DNA of 64,000 bases from Tetracentron sinense (lineage: Eukaryota; Streptophyta; Magnoliopsida; Trochodendrales; Trochodendraceae), in assembly GCA_015143295.1 (NCBI GenBank), contig CM026571.1, positions 5,599,501 through 5,663,500 of the forward strand. The letters are read 5' to 3'. The position numbers were made by a program, and so were the translations under genes. A model generated the notes under the pieces. That model saw nothing but the letters and a program-made list of their open reading frames with translations, was not told the origin of the DNA and did no database searches. Below, piece by piece: positions 11,301 to 20,890 of the stretch. Position 1 is the first letter of the stretch. Every line of letters begins with the position of its first letter.

Positions 11301-12054
11301 GGTCCGACCATCTACACATTTTCCACCGATGCAGGGCCAGCAAGGAGGGGCACAAGGTGGTGTTGGACAGGCGGCAGGTAGCATAACTAATCACCATGCT
11401 CGGGCTCGGCTTAAGGCTGCTGCTCAGCGAGCTGCCCTGATTGCGAGATCACCACCAGCAGTGCCAGTCCAACTCCAAGCATCCAGAACACCACCAGCAG
11501 TGCCGGTCCAACTCCAAGCATCCAGAACACCACCAGCAGTGCCGGTACAACTCCAAGCATCCAGAACACCACCAGCAGTGCCAGGCCAACTCCAAGCATC
11601 CAGAACACCACCAGCAGTGCCAGTCCAACTCCAAGCATCCAGAACAGGATCGTCTTTCCCAATTACTGCTGATAGGCTGAGAGTATCAATAGGGGAACAG
11701 AGAGGGAAAACAGGAGGAATGGTGCAATCAGTCTCGAGGGCTGATGACTTGGTGGAATTGCCATCGGAACAGAACTGGCGGCCGACTGGGCGAATGAGGG
11801 GAAGCCTCTCTGGTCACGCTTATAATGCCGCTTTTAGCCAGTTCATGTCTCAACCAACCCAACCGACTCAAGCTGACACACCACCTTCTATTCTGACCTC
11901 ACCTCCTGCGAATCCATCACAGTTGCATATGCTCATTTCCAATAGCATCAATGCCCATGTTCCACCAACGCAGACTTATCCACGAACAGGAGATGCAGCG
12001 AGTATGCCTCGGAGCTCAGGCATTTTGCCGGAGCGACCTCCAGGGATGCACTGA
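2382..12054 (+). CDS. PIAL: PIAL-type SP-RING E4 SUMO-protein ligase, 3' seven coding exons
   Basis: Nuclear PIAL ligases extend SUMO chains on target proteins. Exons: 2382-2466, 2543-2644, 2812-2863, 7098-7149, 9222-9338, 9412-10359, 11134-12054 (stop TGA). They join in frame to 758 codons plus stop. The reading includes KYGTNLLQAVGQFN, GPSRISLNCPI, then the SP-RING split over two exons: KTPVKGHLCKHHQ (Cys and His ligands) and SRRPSWRCPHCNQSVCYTD (two Cys ligands). The long C-terminal half is Ser/Pro/Gln-rich and low in complexity, typical of the family. The intron after 9338 starts with GC (aag|gcaagt) and ends ctcag; the other introns are GT-AG. The 4.2-kb intron 2864-7097 and the 2.1-kb intron 7150-9221 hold transposons. 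Upstream exons are not visible and should lie left of the window. The last exon carries five 39-bp repeats. PIAL1 and PIAL2 cannot be told apart here. Confidence 0.88.
3283..3523. repeat. 187-bp insertion flanked by 26/28-bp direct repeats
   Basis: The sequence gaagatctacaccactata followed by aaacatg occurs at 3283-3308 and again at 3496-3523, the second copy with one extra ta. Between them is a 187-bp segment richer in G+C than its surroundings. Long direct repeats around a short insert look like a target duplication from target-primed insertion (SINE or truncated LINE), but no poly-A tail or clear internal promoter is visible. Confidence 0.4.
3587..4130 (+). repeat. Possible solo LTR or TRIM-like repeat
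   Basis: The segment starts near tgtgggcaatacc and contains a TATA box (ctctctatatatagaggcag at about 3961-3980), followed by a pyrimidine-rich stretch. This resembles a U3/R region of a short LTR. No second copy, target duplication or coding sequence was found, so the assignment is weak. From here to about 5800 nothing coding is recognised. Confidence 0.25.
5813..6184. mobile_element. hAT-like non-autonomous TIR element
   Basis: The left end CAGGGGCTGAGCC and the right end, reverse-complemented CAGGGGCGGAGCTG, form imperfect terminal inverted repeats of the CAGGGGC type common in plant hAT elements. The 372-bp body has no ORF and contains G-rich and C-rich stretches. No convincing 8-bp target duplication remains. 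It sits in the 4.2-kb PIAL intron. Confidence 0.5.
7181..8634. mobile_element. 1454-bp foldback MULE-type MITE with 9-bp TSD
   Basis: The element starts GGAGAAAATACATTT and ends AAATGTATTTTCTCC, a perfect 15-bp inverted repeat. It is flanked by identical 9-bp CAAAGAAAA at 7172-7180 and 8635-8643. Nine-bp duplications are typical of the Mutator superfamily. The arms stay inverted and complementary for several hundred bp: the ccattagttgaccgttagtc region at about 7280 mirrors about 8500, and the tcctctaaggtgaccac region at about 7428 mirrors about 8390. The interior holds a tandem array and three consecutive palindromic cores. There is no transposase ORF, so mobility would need a partner in trans. 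It starts 31 bp after the donor of PIAL exon 7098-7149. Confidence 0.85.
7428..7620. repeat. Tandem array of about 33-bp units with CACGTG cores
   Basis: About six units of ttgaggtggccacgtgtcct followed by ttttgacacccc lie head to tail. Exact CACGTG hexamers (the G-box/ABRE core) occur at 7534-7539, 7566-7571 and 7598-7603. The same units recur in inverse orientation on the right side of the element, with CACGTG at 8061-8066, 8308-8313 and 8372-8377. This is internal structure of the foldback element; binding is not shown. The short ORFs read through it are repeat artefacts. Confidence 0.8.
11452..11646 (+). repeat. Five 39-bp coding repeats in the last PIAL exon
   Basis: Five head-to-tail 39-bp units encode PPAVPVQLQASRT with few differences (one unit has G in place of V). 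The array keeps the reading frame because the unit is a multiple of three. Near-identity of the copies suggests recent expansion or homogenisation. It lies in the disordered C-terminal region. Confidence 0.95.
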
Positions 12055-13653
12055 TGTTGAATGGCTGTTGCGTGGGTGGAGACCCTTTTTGGTAAGTGTA
12101 TAGACTACTATGGCGAGTTTTGTATCCCAGGTTGACCATCTTGTAAAGCTTATTTTTATTTGTTCCGGGGTTTGGTTTGGTTCCAGTTGTTGTATGTGGG
12201 TGTGTATTCCTCGTTGTATAGACGGGGTTTTGAGGCAGTTTTTGAAGTAAATGCAGATGCAACATGAAAGGTACAGAAACTAGCTGCAGGATCTCTTCCA
12301 GGGGATCATCGACCCAGAATATTGACAATGACTATCTTCGTAATCTCTGTAGCCCGCATGGATGACCATCTGACTGTGAGAGAAAAAAAATGTTTTTTGA
12401 TATTAACTGCTTTGAACATCGTTTATAACATTAAACATAAAGCTTGTAATTATTATTATTATTTTTGGACGTTTTCCATGTATTGCTAATGTCAGGATTC
12501 ATAGTTTCCTGACAAGGATTGTTGATGAAGGGTTATGAGTTTTGAGTTTATATAGGCTTCTAAAAAGAGAACTAAAAGTTTTTTTATTTTTTTGTGTTCT
12601 TTAAAGTAGGTTGTGAGACTTATCTAAATGAAGAATTTAAGAAACGTTTAGTTTCCAAAGTTTATTATGTTTGATTAAACAGACATTTTTAGGAAATCAA
12701 ATGAAGGACCTTCTATTACCTCCCACCATAGCTGAATCCCGCCGAAGAGGTTTTCTCTGTGATTTTAGTCAACAAATTAACAAGCATGAAGCATCCATGA
12801 AGTGAACTTCCCTGAACTTTTTCCTTCCAAAATAGTGAAAAAGAATTGCAAGCTTATTTCTAAACTGAAAATTTCACCATATTTACGTACCTTGGCTTAC
12901 ATCTTTTTCCACGTTGCACACAAAAGGGAAGGTACATTGTATTATCCAGACAATTTTTTTTTGAATTAAAAAATAAATTTGTTATTGCACGATAAGATCC
13001 ATAAGCTCATCTGTGTAAGATAAGAAACATTACAACATAAATTAGAGCTCGTTACTAAGATGCATTCCTAGATAGGAATAATTAAAATGTTGTATCTCTA
13101 TGAATTCATCCCGGGTAAATATCTTTGTTATACAATGTTATTATATAAGATCTCTACATTCGAAGAATTTCTAACAATGTGGTATGAACGGATTAATATT
13201 CTTGATTCATGAAGAAAAATCGTAAATTATTTGATCAGACATGTTTTCCAATAGTCCTGTAATATCCACAAGTCCATTCGCATATAAGGTAACAAACTGC
13301 AAAGAGACAAGCACCCTTACACCTTGATAAGGTGCATGTTATAGTAAATTTGTGGCCATGAATTGGTTCACTGAGTAAACATCTCATGCATCTTGAATAT
13401 GATGAGAAACCCAGAACAGCCAAATTCCAAGTAATAACTAATATCAAAAGTTAGGATAAATTCAATTTGCTCACAGAAAAATATCAAGTAAATGGATCAA
13501 CTAACCTCAGCAACTTCGACAAAACTGAAATAATAATTAATCCACACAAAATTGTTGTAAGAAAAAACCAACTCAATTTCATCAAGTTCCATAATTGCAC
13601 AGTTAGTTCTTAATCATATGAAACAAATATGATCCAAGAAGGCCTTTGTGCTT
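12055..13653. other. PIAL 3' UTR and intergenic sequence
   Basis: The stretch from the PIAL stop to roughly 12450 is T-rich and probably holds the 3' UTR; no single polyadenylation site can be fixed. From about 12950 to 13230 there is an AT-rich block opening with a T run. From about 13240 to 13650 the sequence is probably the 3' flank or UTR of the minus-strand F-box gene. No coding region was recognised. Confidence 0.4.
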
Positions 13654-14815
13654 CTAAGAAACTGGAGAGACGAGGCTTTCAACATAATTACGGATAACAA
13701 TCCGTGAAGTGTACGAGAAATGAATTTCCCTGCGAACAATCCTTGAAGTGTCTGTGAAGTGAACTGTCCTGAAAGTTTTGCTCTCATGATGATAAGAAAA
13801 CAATACATTGTAATCCCATTGGAATAAAATTTCTCCATTTCGCAGGTATAAACAGAAACAATCCACCGCAATCCAAGAATCCAGGTATAAATCTATCCTC
13901 TATCTTGTAATCTTGAATTGAGATGGAATATAATTTGACCCAAATATGTTTCTCATAGTCACGTAAGGCCCACAAATCCATCTCCGCACTAGAATGGACT
14001 ACAAGCAGAGACAAATCCCCATCAGCCTCCATAAGGTGCACTAAGCTTTCATAAGAATAAGTTCCCTGTACCTGTAAACCCTTGGGAAGTAACAGCTCAT
14101 TAAAATTTTCTTTCTCGATATCGAATGACACAATTGACCCAACTGTGTAGAGATCATATATGGTTGTAATAATCCAATGTAGAGCTCCATTGACACTAAC
14201 ATACATACCGCCGAGGCGAGGAATAGAAGAGTTTGGAATTAGTTTCCATGAGTCAGTTCCCAAAATTAGTATCTCATAGTGGCAGCTTTCACCTGAGGGG
14301 AACCAACCAAGAATTTTAAACTTCCTTGTTGAGGAATGGAAGTAGAATCCACATATAGTCTGATAATCGGCATACGTTTATCCGTTCTTGAGTAACAGGA
14401 TTGCAAACATAACCAATAAATTGTTTTCGTTGATCTGCTCTATAGCACAATAAACCATGAGAAGAGCCCACCAATGTGTAACCAAGTTCATCACCAAATT
14501 TATTATCTATAGTACTTATCTTTCTACCATTAGCCAAGTCACGGGAAATCATGTCGGCACTTTCATGCACAGAGTGATCTATCTGGACAAAAAACTTTGG
14601 AGTAGCTTGACGAAGTTGGGCATCGATAAAGAATGAATCGAAGGTGATGTTGCACCAGTGCTTACATACGAGTCTAAGTATGACAAGCATTCCACAGGAA
14701 GCCTTAGGAAAATGTCCCTCAGGATATCAACAGGTATATAAGATATCTCCTTTGTTGGTGTAGACATGCTAAGCCAGCAAAAAAAGAGCTGCCAAAAGCC
14801 AAACAATGCTCTCAT
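13654..14815 (-). pseudogene. F-box/FBA-type protein gene with three frameshifts
   Basis: F-box proteins link substrates to SCF ubiquitin ligases. On the minus strand the reading begins MSTPTKEISYIPVDILRDIF at 14767 (an upstream Met is at 14815), followed by LRLPVECL, then in the next frame ILRLVCKHW. Together these make an F-box split by an indel near 14685. The body continues with GSSHGLLCYRA and NPVTQERINV, which are F-box-associated domain motifs. It shifts frame near 14350-14375 to reach GFYFHSSTRKFKILGWFP, then reads LGTDSWKLIPNSS and GALHWI. It shifts again near 13860 into GEILFQWDYNVLFSYHHESK and ends TAG at 13654-13656. The reading is otherwise open, so it is a young pseudogene or an assembly with indel errors. 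A possible noncoding 5' exon lies near 15440-15500 (ending ccg|gtaata). Confidence 0.8.
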
Positions 14816-14940
14816 GATTAGTATCTCTGCCTGGAGATTGGATCACAGTCAATTACAATCTAACTCTCCCAGAGTTCAATCGCACTCACAGGTCAATAAT
14901 ATAACCTTGGTTTTTAGAAAAAAATATATATTAACCCTAA

Positions 14941-15086
14941 TGGTATGTTTGGTTGTGGAGAAAATAGGTGAAAACAAAAAAAGAAATAGAAAATTTTGAA
15001 TTTCTAATACAATTCTTATTGGATTTTGTCCTATTTTATTTTATTTTCTCTCTTTTCACTTATTTTCTCAGCAACCACACATAGGG
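14941..15086. mobile_element. Tourist-like MITE, copy 1
   Basis: The left end tggtatgtttggttg and the right end caaccacacataggg are inverted repeats, continuing inward as gagaaaataggtgaaaac versus ttttcacttattttctc. TAA at 14938-14940 and CAA at 15087-15089 could be a decayed 3-bp target duplication. Related copies are at 25813-25938 and 33696-33844. Confidence 0.6.
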
Positions 15087-15800
15087 CAAGGATTAAAAGT
15101 TCTTAACAAGTAGATATTAAAATAGGACATTGCTACATAAACCGGATTTGCGCGCGATGCCCTAATACGTAGTGTTACATTGCTACATTGTCAAATTATT
15201 TTAGTATTCTCATTTAAATATTAACAAAAACAAGTGGCCCATTGTTTGATTTCAGTAATTCAAATAAAGAGATTGTTCTTTTACTTTTTTATATGTAGTA
15301 TTTCTTTCAATTGTAATGCCAAAAATCCTAGCTTTGAATGTCTTCCTCTTCCCCAATCTAACCAAATAAGGCTTAGCAAAAATCGACAATTAATATAACC
15401 CAGATTAACCAGAGAGCGAGAGAGAAAGAGAAAGTATTACCGGAAATCGATGGGGAATGTCGCCGGTGAGTGCCACCGGAAAATGGAACTGGCGAGATAG
15501 TACGGAACGTTTAAAGGAGGACCCTTGAAGGTTTTAAAAGGCCATGCACGTAAAGAGAATAAACACTGTATAATCATGATTTCATGTGAATCAATTAACA
15601 GAAAAAAAATATATAATTAAAAAAAAAAAAAGACAGTTTGCATTAGATAATATGCACCTTACGTGAGATATCTCAAATATAACCAGTAAGGCTAAAATAG
15701 AATGAAGAATCTAACCCAGACCAAGGAGATACCTCAGAAGGTTTTGAAAGGCTTTTTTTTTTCATGGAAGAATACAGTGTGCATTAGATTATTAGATTAG

Positions 15801-16106
15801 GGTGGTGTTTGGTAACACTAGTCTAAACAAAGTACTTATTTGAAAATTATGCTTAGTTAGACTTAATATTGTTACGTTGAAGGTTAATTAAAGCATAATT
15901 GCATGTCTACATTTTAGAGATTTTAGGGATAAAAAGCACTTCTTCAAAAAGTAGCTCCATAGCTACTTTTTAATGTAGAAGTTTTTACCCTTAAAATCTC
16001 AAAAATGTAGACATGCAACTAACCTTCAACTTAACAATCTTAAGTCCAACTAAACATATTTTTCAAATAAGCACTTCTTTTTAGATTAGTGATACCAAAC
16101 GCCACC
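15801..16106. mobile_element. 306-bp foldback MITE
   Basis: Nearly the whole element is an inverted repeat: GGTGGTGTTTGGTA at the left mirrors TACCAAACGCCACC at the right. The arms continue through acttatttgaaaat and gcatgtctacatttt to a centre near 15950. The trinucleotide TAG flanks both sides (15798-15800 and 16107-16109). There is no coding content. Confidence 0.7.
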
Positions 16107-16215
16107 TAGGTCGAATACGTATATCTGTAGCACACGATTCTTCCCAATAAGCGACACGCGCGTTACACGCCTCCTCTCACTCACCTTCCTTTTGGAACAC
16201 AATTTTAAGGCTCAG

Positions 16216-16570
16216 GATCCTCTCGAGTTCGAACCGGGGAGACTCTCCGGTTTGAACCCCTAGAGGTCGCCACGTGTCTCCTTTGACACCCCTTAACCAT
16301 GGGTAAGGTTCACCCACCCCTAGGGTTCACCCATCATCCTTGTTTTTTTTTTATATATTAATTATTATTTTAAAATAAAAAAACTGTTTTTAGAGTTTTT
16401 TTAATATTAAAAACAGTTTTTAATTTTAAAAAAAGAATTAATATTTTATAAAAAAACCAAGGATGGATGGGTGAACCTTACCCATGGTTAAGGGGTGTCA
16501 AAGGAGACACGTGGCGACCTCTACGGGTTCAAACCGGAGAGAATCTCCCCGTTTTGAACTCGAGAGGATC
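16216..16570. mobile_element. Short foldback MITE related to 7181-8634
   Basis: The ends GATCCTCTCGAGTTC and GAACTCGAGAGGATC are perfect inverted repeats. Inside is the family core: gccacgtgtctcctttgaca, a cacccacccctagggttcac segment, an AT-rich palindromic centre, then the inverted core ending at about 16520. CACGTG is at 16271-16276 and 16508-16513. No matching target duplication was seen. Confidence 0.7.
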
Positions 16571-16579
16571 TTGGGCCCA

Positions 16580-17397
16580 ATGTTAATTAACTCAAAATTC
16601 TCTCAGGTTGTAATTGGTCTCCAAGGAGTTCAGTTGCGTCCCATAGGTCAACACGTGTCTCTTTTAATATCTTTTAACTGTGGTTAAGATTTATTAACCC
16701 TAAGGTTCAACCATCTAATCTTAGTATTTAACAAAAACAAAAACAAAAAACTTTAAAATCTAGTTAAGAATTTTTAAGCATTAGGGTTAATTTTTTTTTC
16801 CTAAATACCAAGATTAAGTTGTTGAACCCAAAGGGTTAGAAAATTTTAACCACAATTAATCGGGCTTAATAGGGACATGTTTTGACCGGTGGGTGCCACC
16901 CGAGTTCAATGTGATTGGCTGTGATTTGATCTCTCTCACGTCACTCTCTCTCCAATATCAGTCACATATCCCTTTTGTTCTCCTTTAATCATAGTTAAGC
17001 TTAATCAACCCACAATTAAATTTTATTTTATTTTCTAGAAATTAAGATTAAATGGATGAACCTACGGATGAGTGAATCTTAACCACAATTAGTGCGCGTT
17101 AAAGGGGACATATGACGGTCTATAGAAGCGCGAAAGAAGTTATTTCCTTCTATAAAAAGTTTTTCATTAATTGTGGGTAAGCTTAATCAATCCAAGATAA
17201 TATTTTTTTATTATTTTTCTAGAAATCAAGGCTAGATGGATGAACCCTAAGAGTGGATAAATCTTAACCACAGTTAATAGGTATTAAACAAGACACATGG
17301 CCACCTATAGAGATGCATGAAAAAAGTTATTCCCTTATATAAAAGTTTAATTTAATTTTGTTTCTTTTTTATAAAATCCTTCCCAATTCAATCCAAG

Positions 17398-17400
<3 letters not shown>
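16580..17400. other. Decayed copies of the foldback MITE family
   Basis: No gene is visible. Three or four diverged fragments of the same core (ggttaagctt/aatcaaccc, ggatgaacccta, gtgaatcttaaccac) occur at about 16640-16880, 16980-17120 and 17165-17300. They are separated by AT-rich sequence. Confidence 0.45.

Positions 17401-17401
<1 letters not shown>

Positions 17402-17462
<61 letters not shown>
17402..17462. repeat. (TA)n microsatellite
   Basis: An uninterrupted alternating TA tract of about 60 bp. It adjoins a degenerate Helitron-like end at 17463. Confidence 0.95.
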
Positions 17463-17463
<1 letters not shown>

Positions 17464-17490
17464 TAGCAAAGATCCCATGCGATGCAAATT
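17463..17490 (-). mobile_element. Degenerate Helitron-like 3' end
   Basis: On the minus strand the sequence reads a weak hairpin (tttgcatcgcatggg), then atctttg, then CTAG followed by T. This matches the arrangement of the intact end at 18054 but with a decayed stem. Confidence 0.4.
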
Positions 17491-17777
17491 TCATAAATTA
17501 AGAACATCTAGAATTAAATAATATTATTTATTTATTTAAATATTAAGTAATATATTTTAAAAGTATTTAACAAATTTTGTTTTTAATAATATAAGTTTTG
17601 TTTATTTATTAATAATATAATTTTTATTATTATTTAATAGACATTATTATTTGTATTAATTAATTGATTTATCAATAATAAAATTATTATTTTAATAACA
17701 TTTAATAGAAACTCATAAGTTTCTTAGTATTAACTTAAATTAATAATCCAATAGTTAGAGATAAGAGATGACTCTAC

Positions 17778-17816
<39 letters not shown>
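17778..17816. repeat. (GTA)13 microsatellite
   Basis: Thirteen consecutive GTA/TAG trinucleotides in non-coding sequence. Confidence 0.95.
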
Positions 17817-17817
<1 letters not shown>

Positions 17818-18053
17818 AGATAGAGAGGGCTCTAGGATGAGATAGTGGACCCCAAACCTACTTGCAAGAATTGGAGATAAGAGAAGACTATACAATAATG
17901 GAGATAGAGAAAGCTCTAGGATGAGAGACATTGGGTCCCAAACTTGGGGATTAAAGAGAAAAGTCATGTGTCATATCTAAAATAGAAATTATAGGATTAG
18001 AGGGATGAGAGTTTGGAGAGCAAAGATAGAAAATCTTATTTCTTTATAGTATA

Positions 18054-18083
18054 CTAGTAAAGACCCCGTGCGATGCACGGGTG
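18054..18083 (-). mobile_element. Helitron-like 3' terminus
   Basis: On the minus strand: CCCGTGC-ATC-GCACGGG (7-bp stem, 3-nt loop, 18065-18081), then a short spacer, then CTAG at 18057-18054, followed by T. A hairpin shortly before CTRR with insertion between A and T defines Helitron 3' ends. The element would extend to higher coordinates. No Rep/helicase coding was found and the TC 5' end was not located. Confidence 0.6.
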
Positions 18084-18263
18084 TGAATAAAATAAGAATC
18101 TCTATATCTTTCTCTATCTCTCTTATCACAATCTTTTAAAATTTCTCTCTACATTCTCTCTCTATCCTTCTTATATCTCTCTCTGGAGAGCAAGGAGAGG
18201 AGGTTAGGTGACACTTATTTGTTGAGGGTTAGGTGACACTTATTTCTTTATATTATAGATAGA

Positions 18264-18291
18264 TTAGTGGGCGGCACGTGCGATGCACGTG
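18264..18291 (-). mobile_element. Second Helitron-like 3' terminus
   Basis: On the minus strand: CACGTGC-ATC-GCACGTG (18275-18291), then cgcccac spacing and CTAA at 18267-18264, followed by T. This is the same layout as the terminus at 18054, 210 bp away in the same orientation, with a changed stem that keeps base pairing. Confidence 0.55.
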
Positions 18292-19325
18292 AGAGAGTGG
18301 AAGGGGAGAGAGACTGGGAAGAGGGACTCTAGTGACGATGTAGAGCCCTGGAATTTAGGTTTACTGTTCATGTGAATAGTGCACTTGCCTAGTGTATGTA
18401 AAGGCCTAAAGTCTTTCATGTATTCTTGATTTGGGGAAAATATCTTAAAACAAGAGTATAATAATACGCTAAGTTATAAAAGCATAGGATATAAAATACC
18501 CTAAGTGTGAATGTAGAATCCCGGGAACCAAGTTCACAATGTTGTGAATAGTGCTATGAATATTGTAGTGAATAGTGCTGTGAATAGTAGTATCGTGGGT
18601 ACAAGTCTTGTGAAGGCCAAGGGTCATTTATATAATTTGGCTTATAAGCGATAATAAGAATGGTTTAAATGAGTTAACGTATTGTTGTTGAGTGTTTGGG
18701 ATGAAACAACAAGAGTATGAAATATTCTAAGTGTTTCCAAGTCAATGGTATGAAAGACCTTAAGTATTGGTAGGTGTGTTTGAGTATGGGAAAAAGAGAA
18801 GTGTTCCTTTGGTGTTAGAAATGGGTTAGGGTCACTGGTAAGAGCATGACAAATGCTCTAATGGTGTTTTTTCAAAGTCCTAAAGACCCTCTTGTGTGAT
18901 CAAGGCATAATCAAAGTTGTGAAAAAGAGGGATGCTTAAACATACCCTCAACTTTAAGGAGATCTAGATTTCTCATTGCTGATCGGAATCGAGGGATTCT
19001 TGAATTTTTGGAAAGATATCGAAGCCCTCTTTGAGGTTCATGTTTTTCATTTTTTTTTTTTAGATTTTGAGTCGAAGTTGGGTCAAATGTCGGATTTCTG
19101 GAAACTAGTCTGCTGAAAATCTGGGCTACTGCAACTAAATCAGACCAATCAGTTTTAGATCCAATTTAGACAATTAAGAACTCAAAATTGGGACTGGTCC
19201 ATTATACACAAAATTGTTTCCCTTTGAATAACGAGTCCAACGCAAGTTGAATCGTCAAAATTCGATAAGCAAGTCAAAAGTTATGATCGAAATACCAAAG
19301 AGGGAAGAACCCAGGCCAGTCATAG

Positions 19326-19390
19326 CATCACTAGTCGACGAGTGAGTATCACTAGTCGACGAGTGACCATCACTCGTCGACGAGTCAGCC
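19326..19390. repeat. Triple cactagtcgacgagtg motif
   Basis: Three near-copies of (c)atcactagtcgacgagtga follow each other at a spacing of about 24 and 21 bp. Each contains the self-complementary GTCGAC; the last copy (cactcgtcgacgagt) is a longer palindrome. They lie about 110-180 bp upstream of the TATA-like sequence of the putative LTR, where U3 regulatory repeats would be expected. Confidence 0.6.
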
Positions 19391-20556
19391 CAGAAAAGGC
19401 CAAAAATGTCCTAAAGGAACACCCAGAACTTCAACTGACCTTGGGAGATATTTTTGAGATATTTTGCAAAGGTTATTTTGGGTTTTTGGCAACCTTTAGC
19501 TTATAAATAGAAGAGATTTCGTGGGTATAAGTTTACCAAACCTTCAAGCTTAGATTTTGGGAATTTTGAGAAGTAAAGCTACGGTTCTTCACTGTGCGCT
19601 TCAAGGGTGTTCTGAATTTGTGTTTCCAACTAAGGAGAGGTTCCCTCTTCACTGTCTTGGTGTTTTAAAGCTTAGATTTCATTCTCAAAGTGATTCTCAA
19701 GCTTGGAATTCTCCAAGGGAAATTTATGTTCATGTGTTTGGAAAAAGGATTTCGGTTCCAGCTTTCTCAAAGCTTGGATCTTGTTCCTCAAGCTTTCTAA
19801 AAGCTCTAAAATTGAAGGAGATCAATCCTTCAAAAGGTATAACATTTTACTAGATTCTCATGTTAAGATTCATTCTTGTTAATTATGATATCATTTATAG
19901 TTTAAATGAAAAGTATGCTATTTAGATGAAAAGAAAGTAAATACAACCCTTAGCCATCTTTGTTGAAATTCATCTATGACAAATAAAGTGAAAAATATGT
20001 ATTCGATGGAATGATCTGTTTTGATGAAAAGTATGTGAAAGAATAAGATGGAAATTATGGTTTTCAGGAAAAGTAGTAAATACTACCCTTAGCTAACCTC
20101 GTTGTAATTCAATTATGAAAAGTAAAGTTAAAGCATAAGTTTTGAATAAAAGTGAGGTTTTTAAACAAAGCAAAAGATGAAGTTATGGATTTTGATGGAA
20201 TTGGGATTTTAAACCAAATATAAGTATGTCATTGGGATGATAGAATGAAAAGAATGATGTATGATGAACTTAGGGGAATTACCCTATATATGTGCCTATG
20301 TGAATGTTTTGAAAGAAAATAGAAAACCATGTGCTATGTAATATGTGTATTGTTTTGAAAGAAAAGAAAAGGATGTGTTATGTATTATGAACTCCAGTGC
20401 CATGTGTTATAGTTTTGAAAGAAAATAGAAAAGCATGTATTATATGTATGTGTCATGTGTTATATGAATAGAAGAACATGTGACATATGATTTCCATTGT
20501 TTACCATGTGCATCACAAGTGCCTATGTACATGACATGTGCATGATCATGTGAAAT

Positions 20557-20890
20557 GAAAAGGAATGCTCGGATGCTAGTATGCGATGGACTATGATATG
20601 GCAGCTAGGCATGCCCCAATTCCAATTATGTTATGTTCTAAAAATGAATGCTCGGATGCTAGTATGCGACAGACTATGATACGACAGTTAGGCATGCCCC
20701 AATTCTAATTATGTTATGTTTTGAAAAGGAATGCTCAAATGCTAGTATGCGACGGATTATGATACAACAGCTAGGCATGCTCCAATTCCAATTATGTTAT
20801 GTTCTGAAAAGGAATGCTCAGATGCTAGTATTCGACGGACTATGATACGGCAGCTAGGCATATCCCAATTCCTTTTCTGAACTGTTATGT
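20557..20890. repeat. Four 83-bp tandem repeats inside the putative LTR
   Basis: Copies start at about 20557, 20640, 20723 and 20806. Each reads aaggaatgctcggatgctag, a variable gcgacggactatgatac, then ggcatgccccaattcc and attatgttatgttct. The copies differ at several sites, so the array is not very recent. Confidence 0.9.

Noticed and set aside
11411..11680. Overlapping ORFs with repeated HHQQCQSNSKHPE or FWMLGVGLALLVV
   Set aside because: They are alternative-frame readings of the 39-bp coding repeats of PIAL; the PPAVPVQLQASRT frame is the one continuous with the exon.
12950..13235. Possible minus-strand SINE with poly-A (T run at 12955-12961)
   Set aside because: No internal promoter boxes or flanking duplication could be found.
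19557..19853. 98-codon plus-strand ORF after the TATA-like box of the putative LTR
   Set aside because: No domain or homologue recognised; it sits in the R/U5-like part of a repeat and is probably chance.
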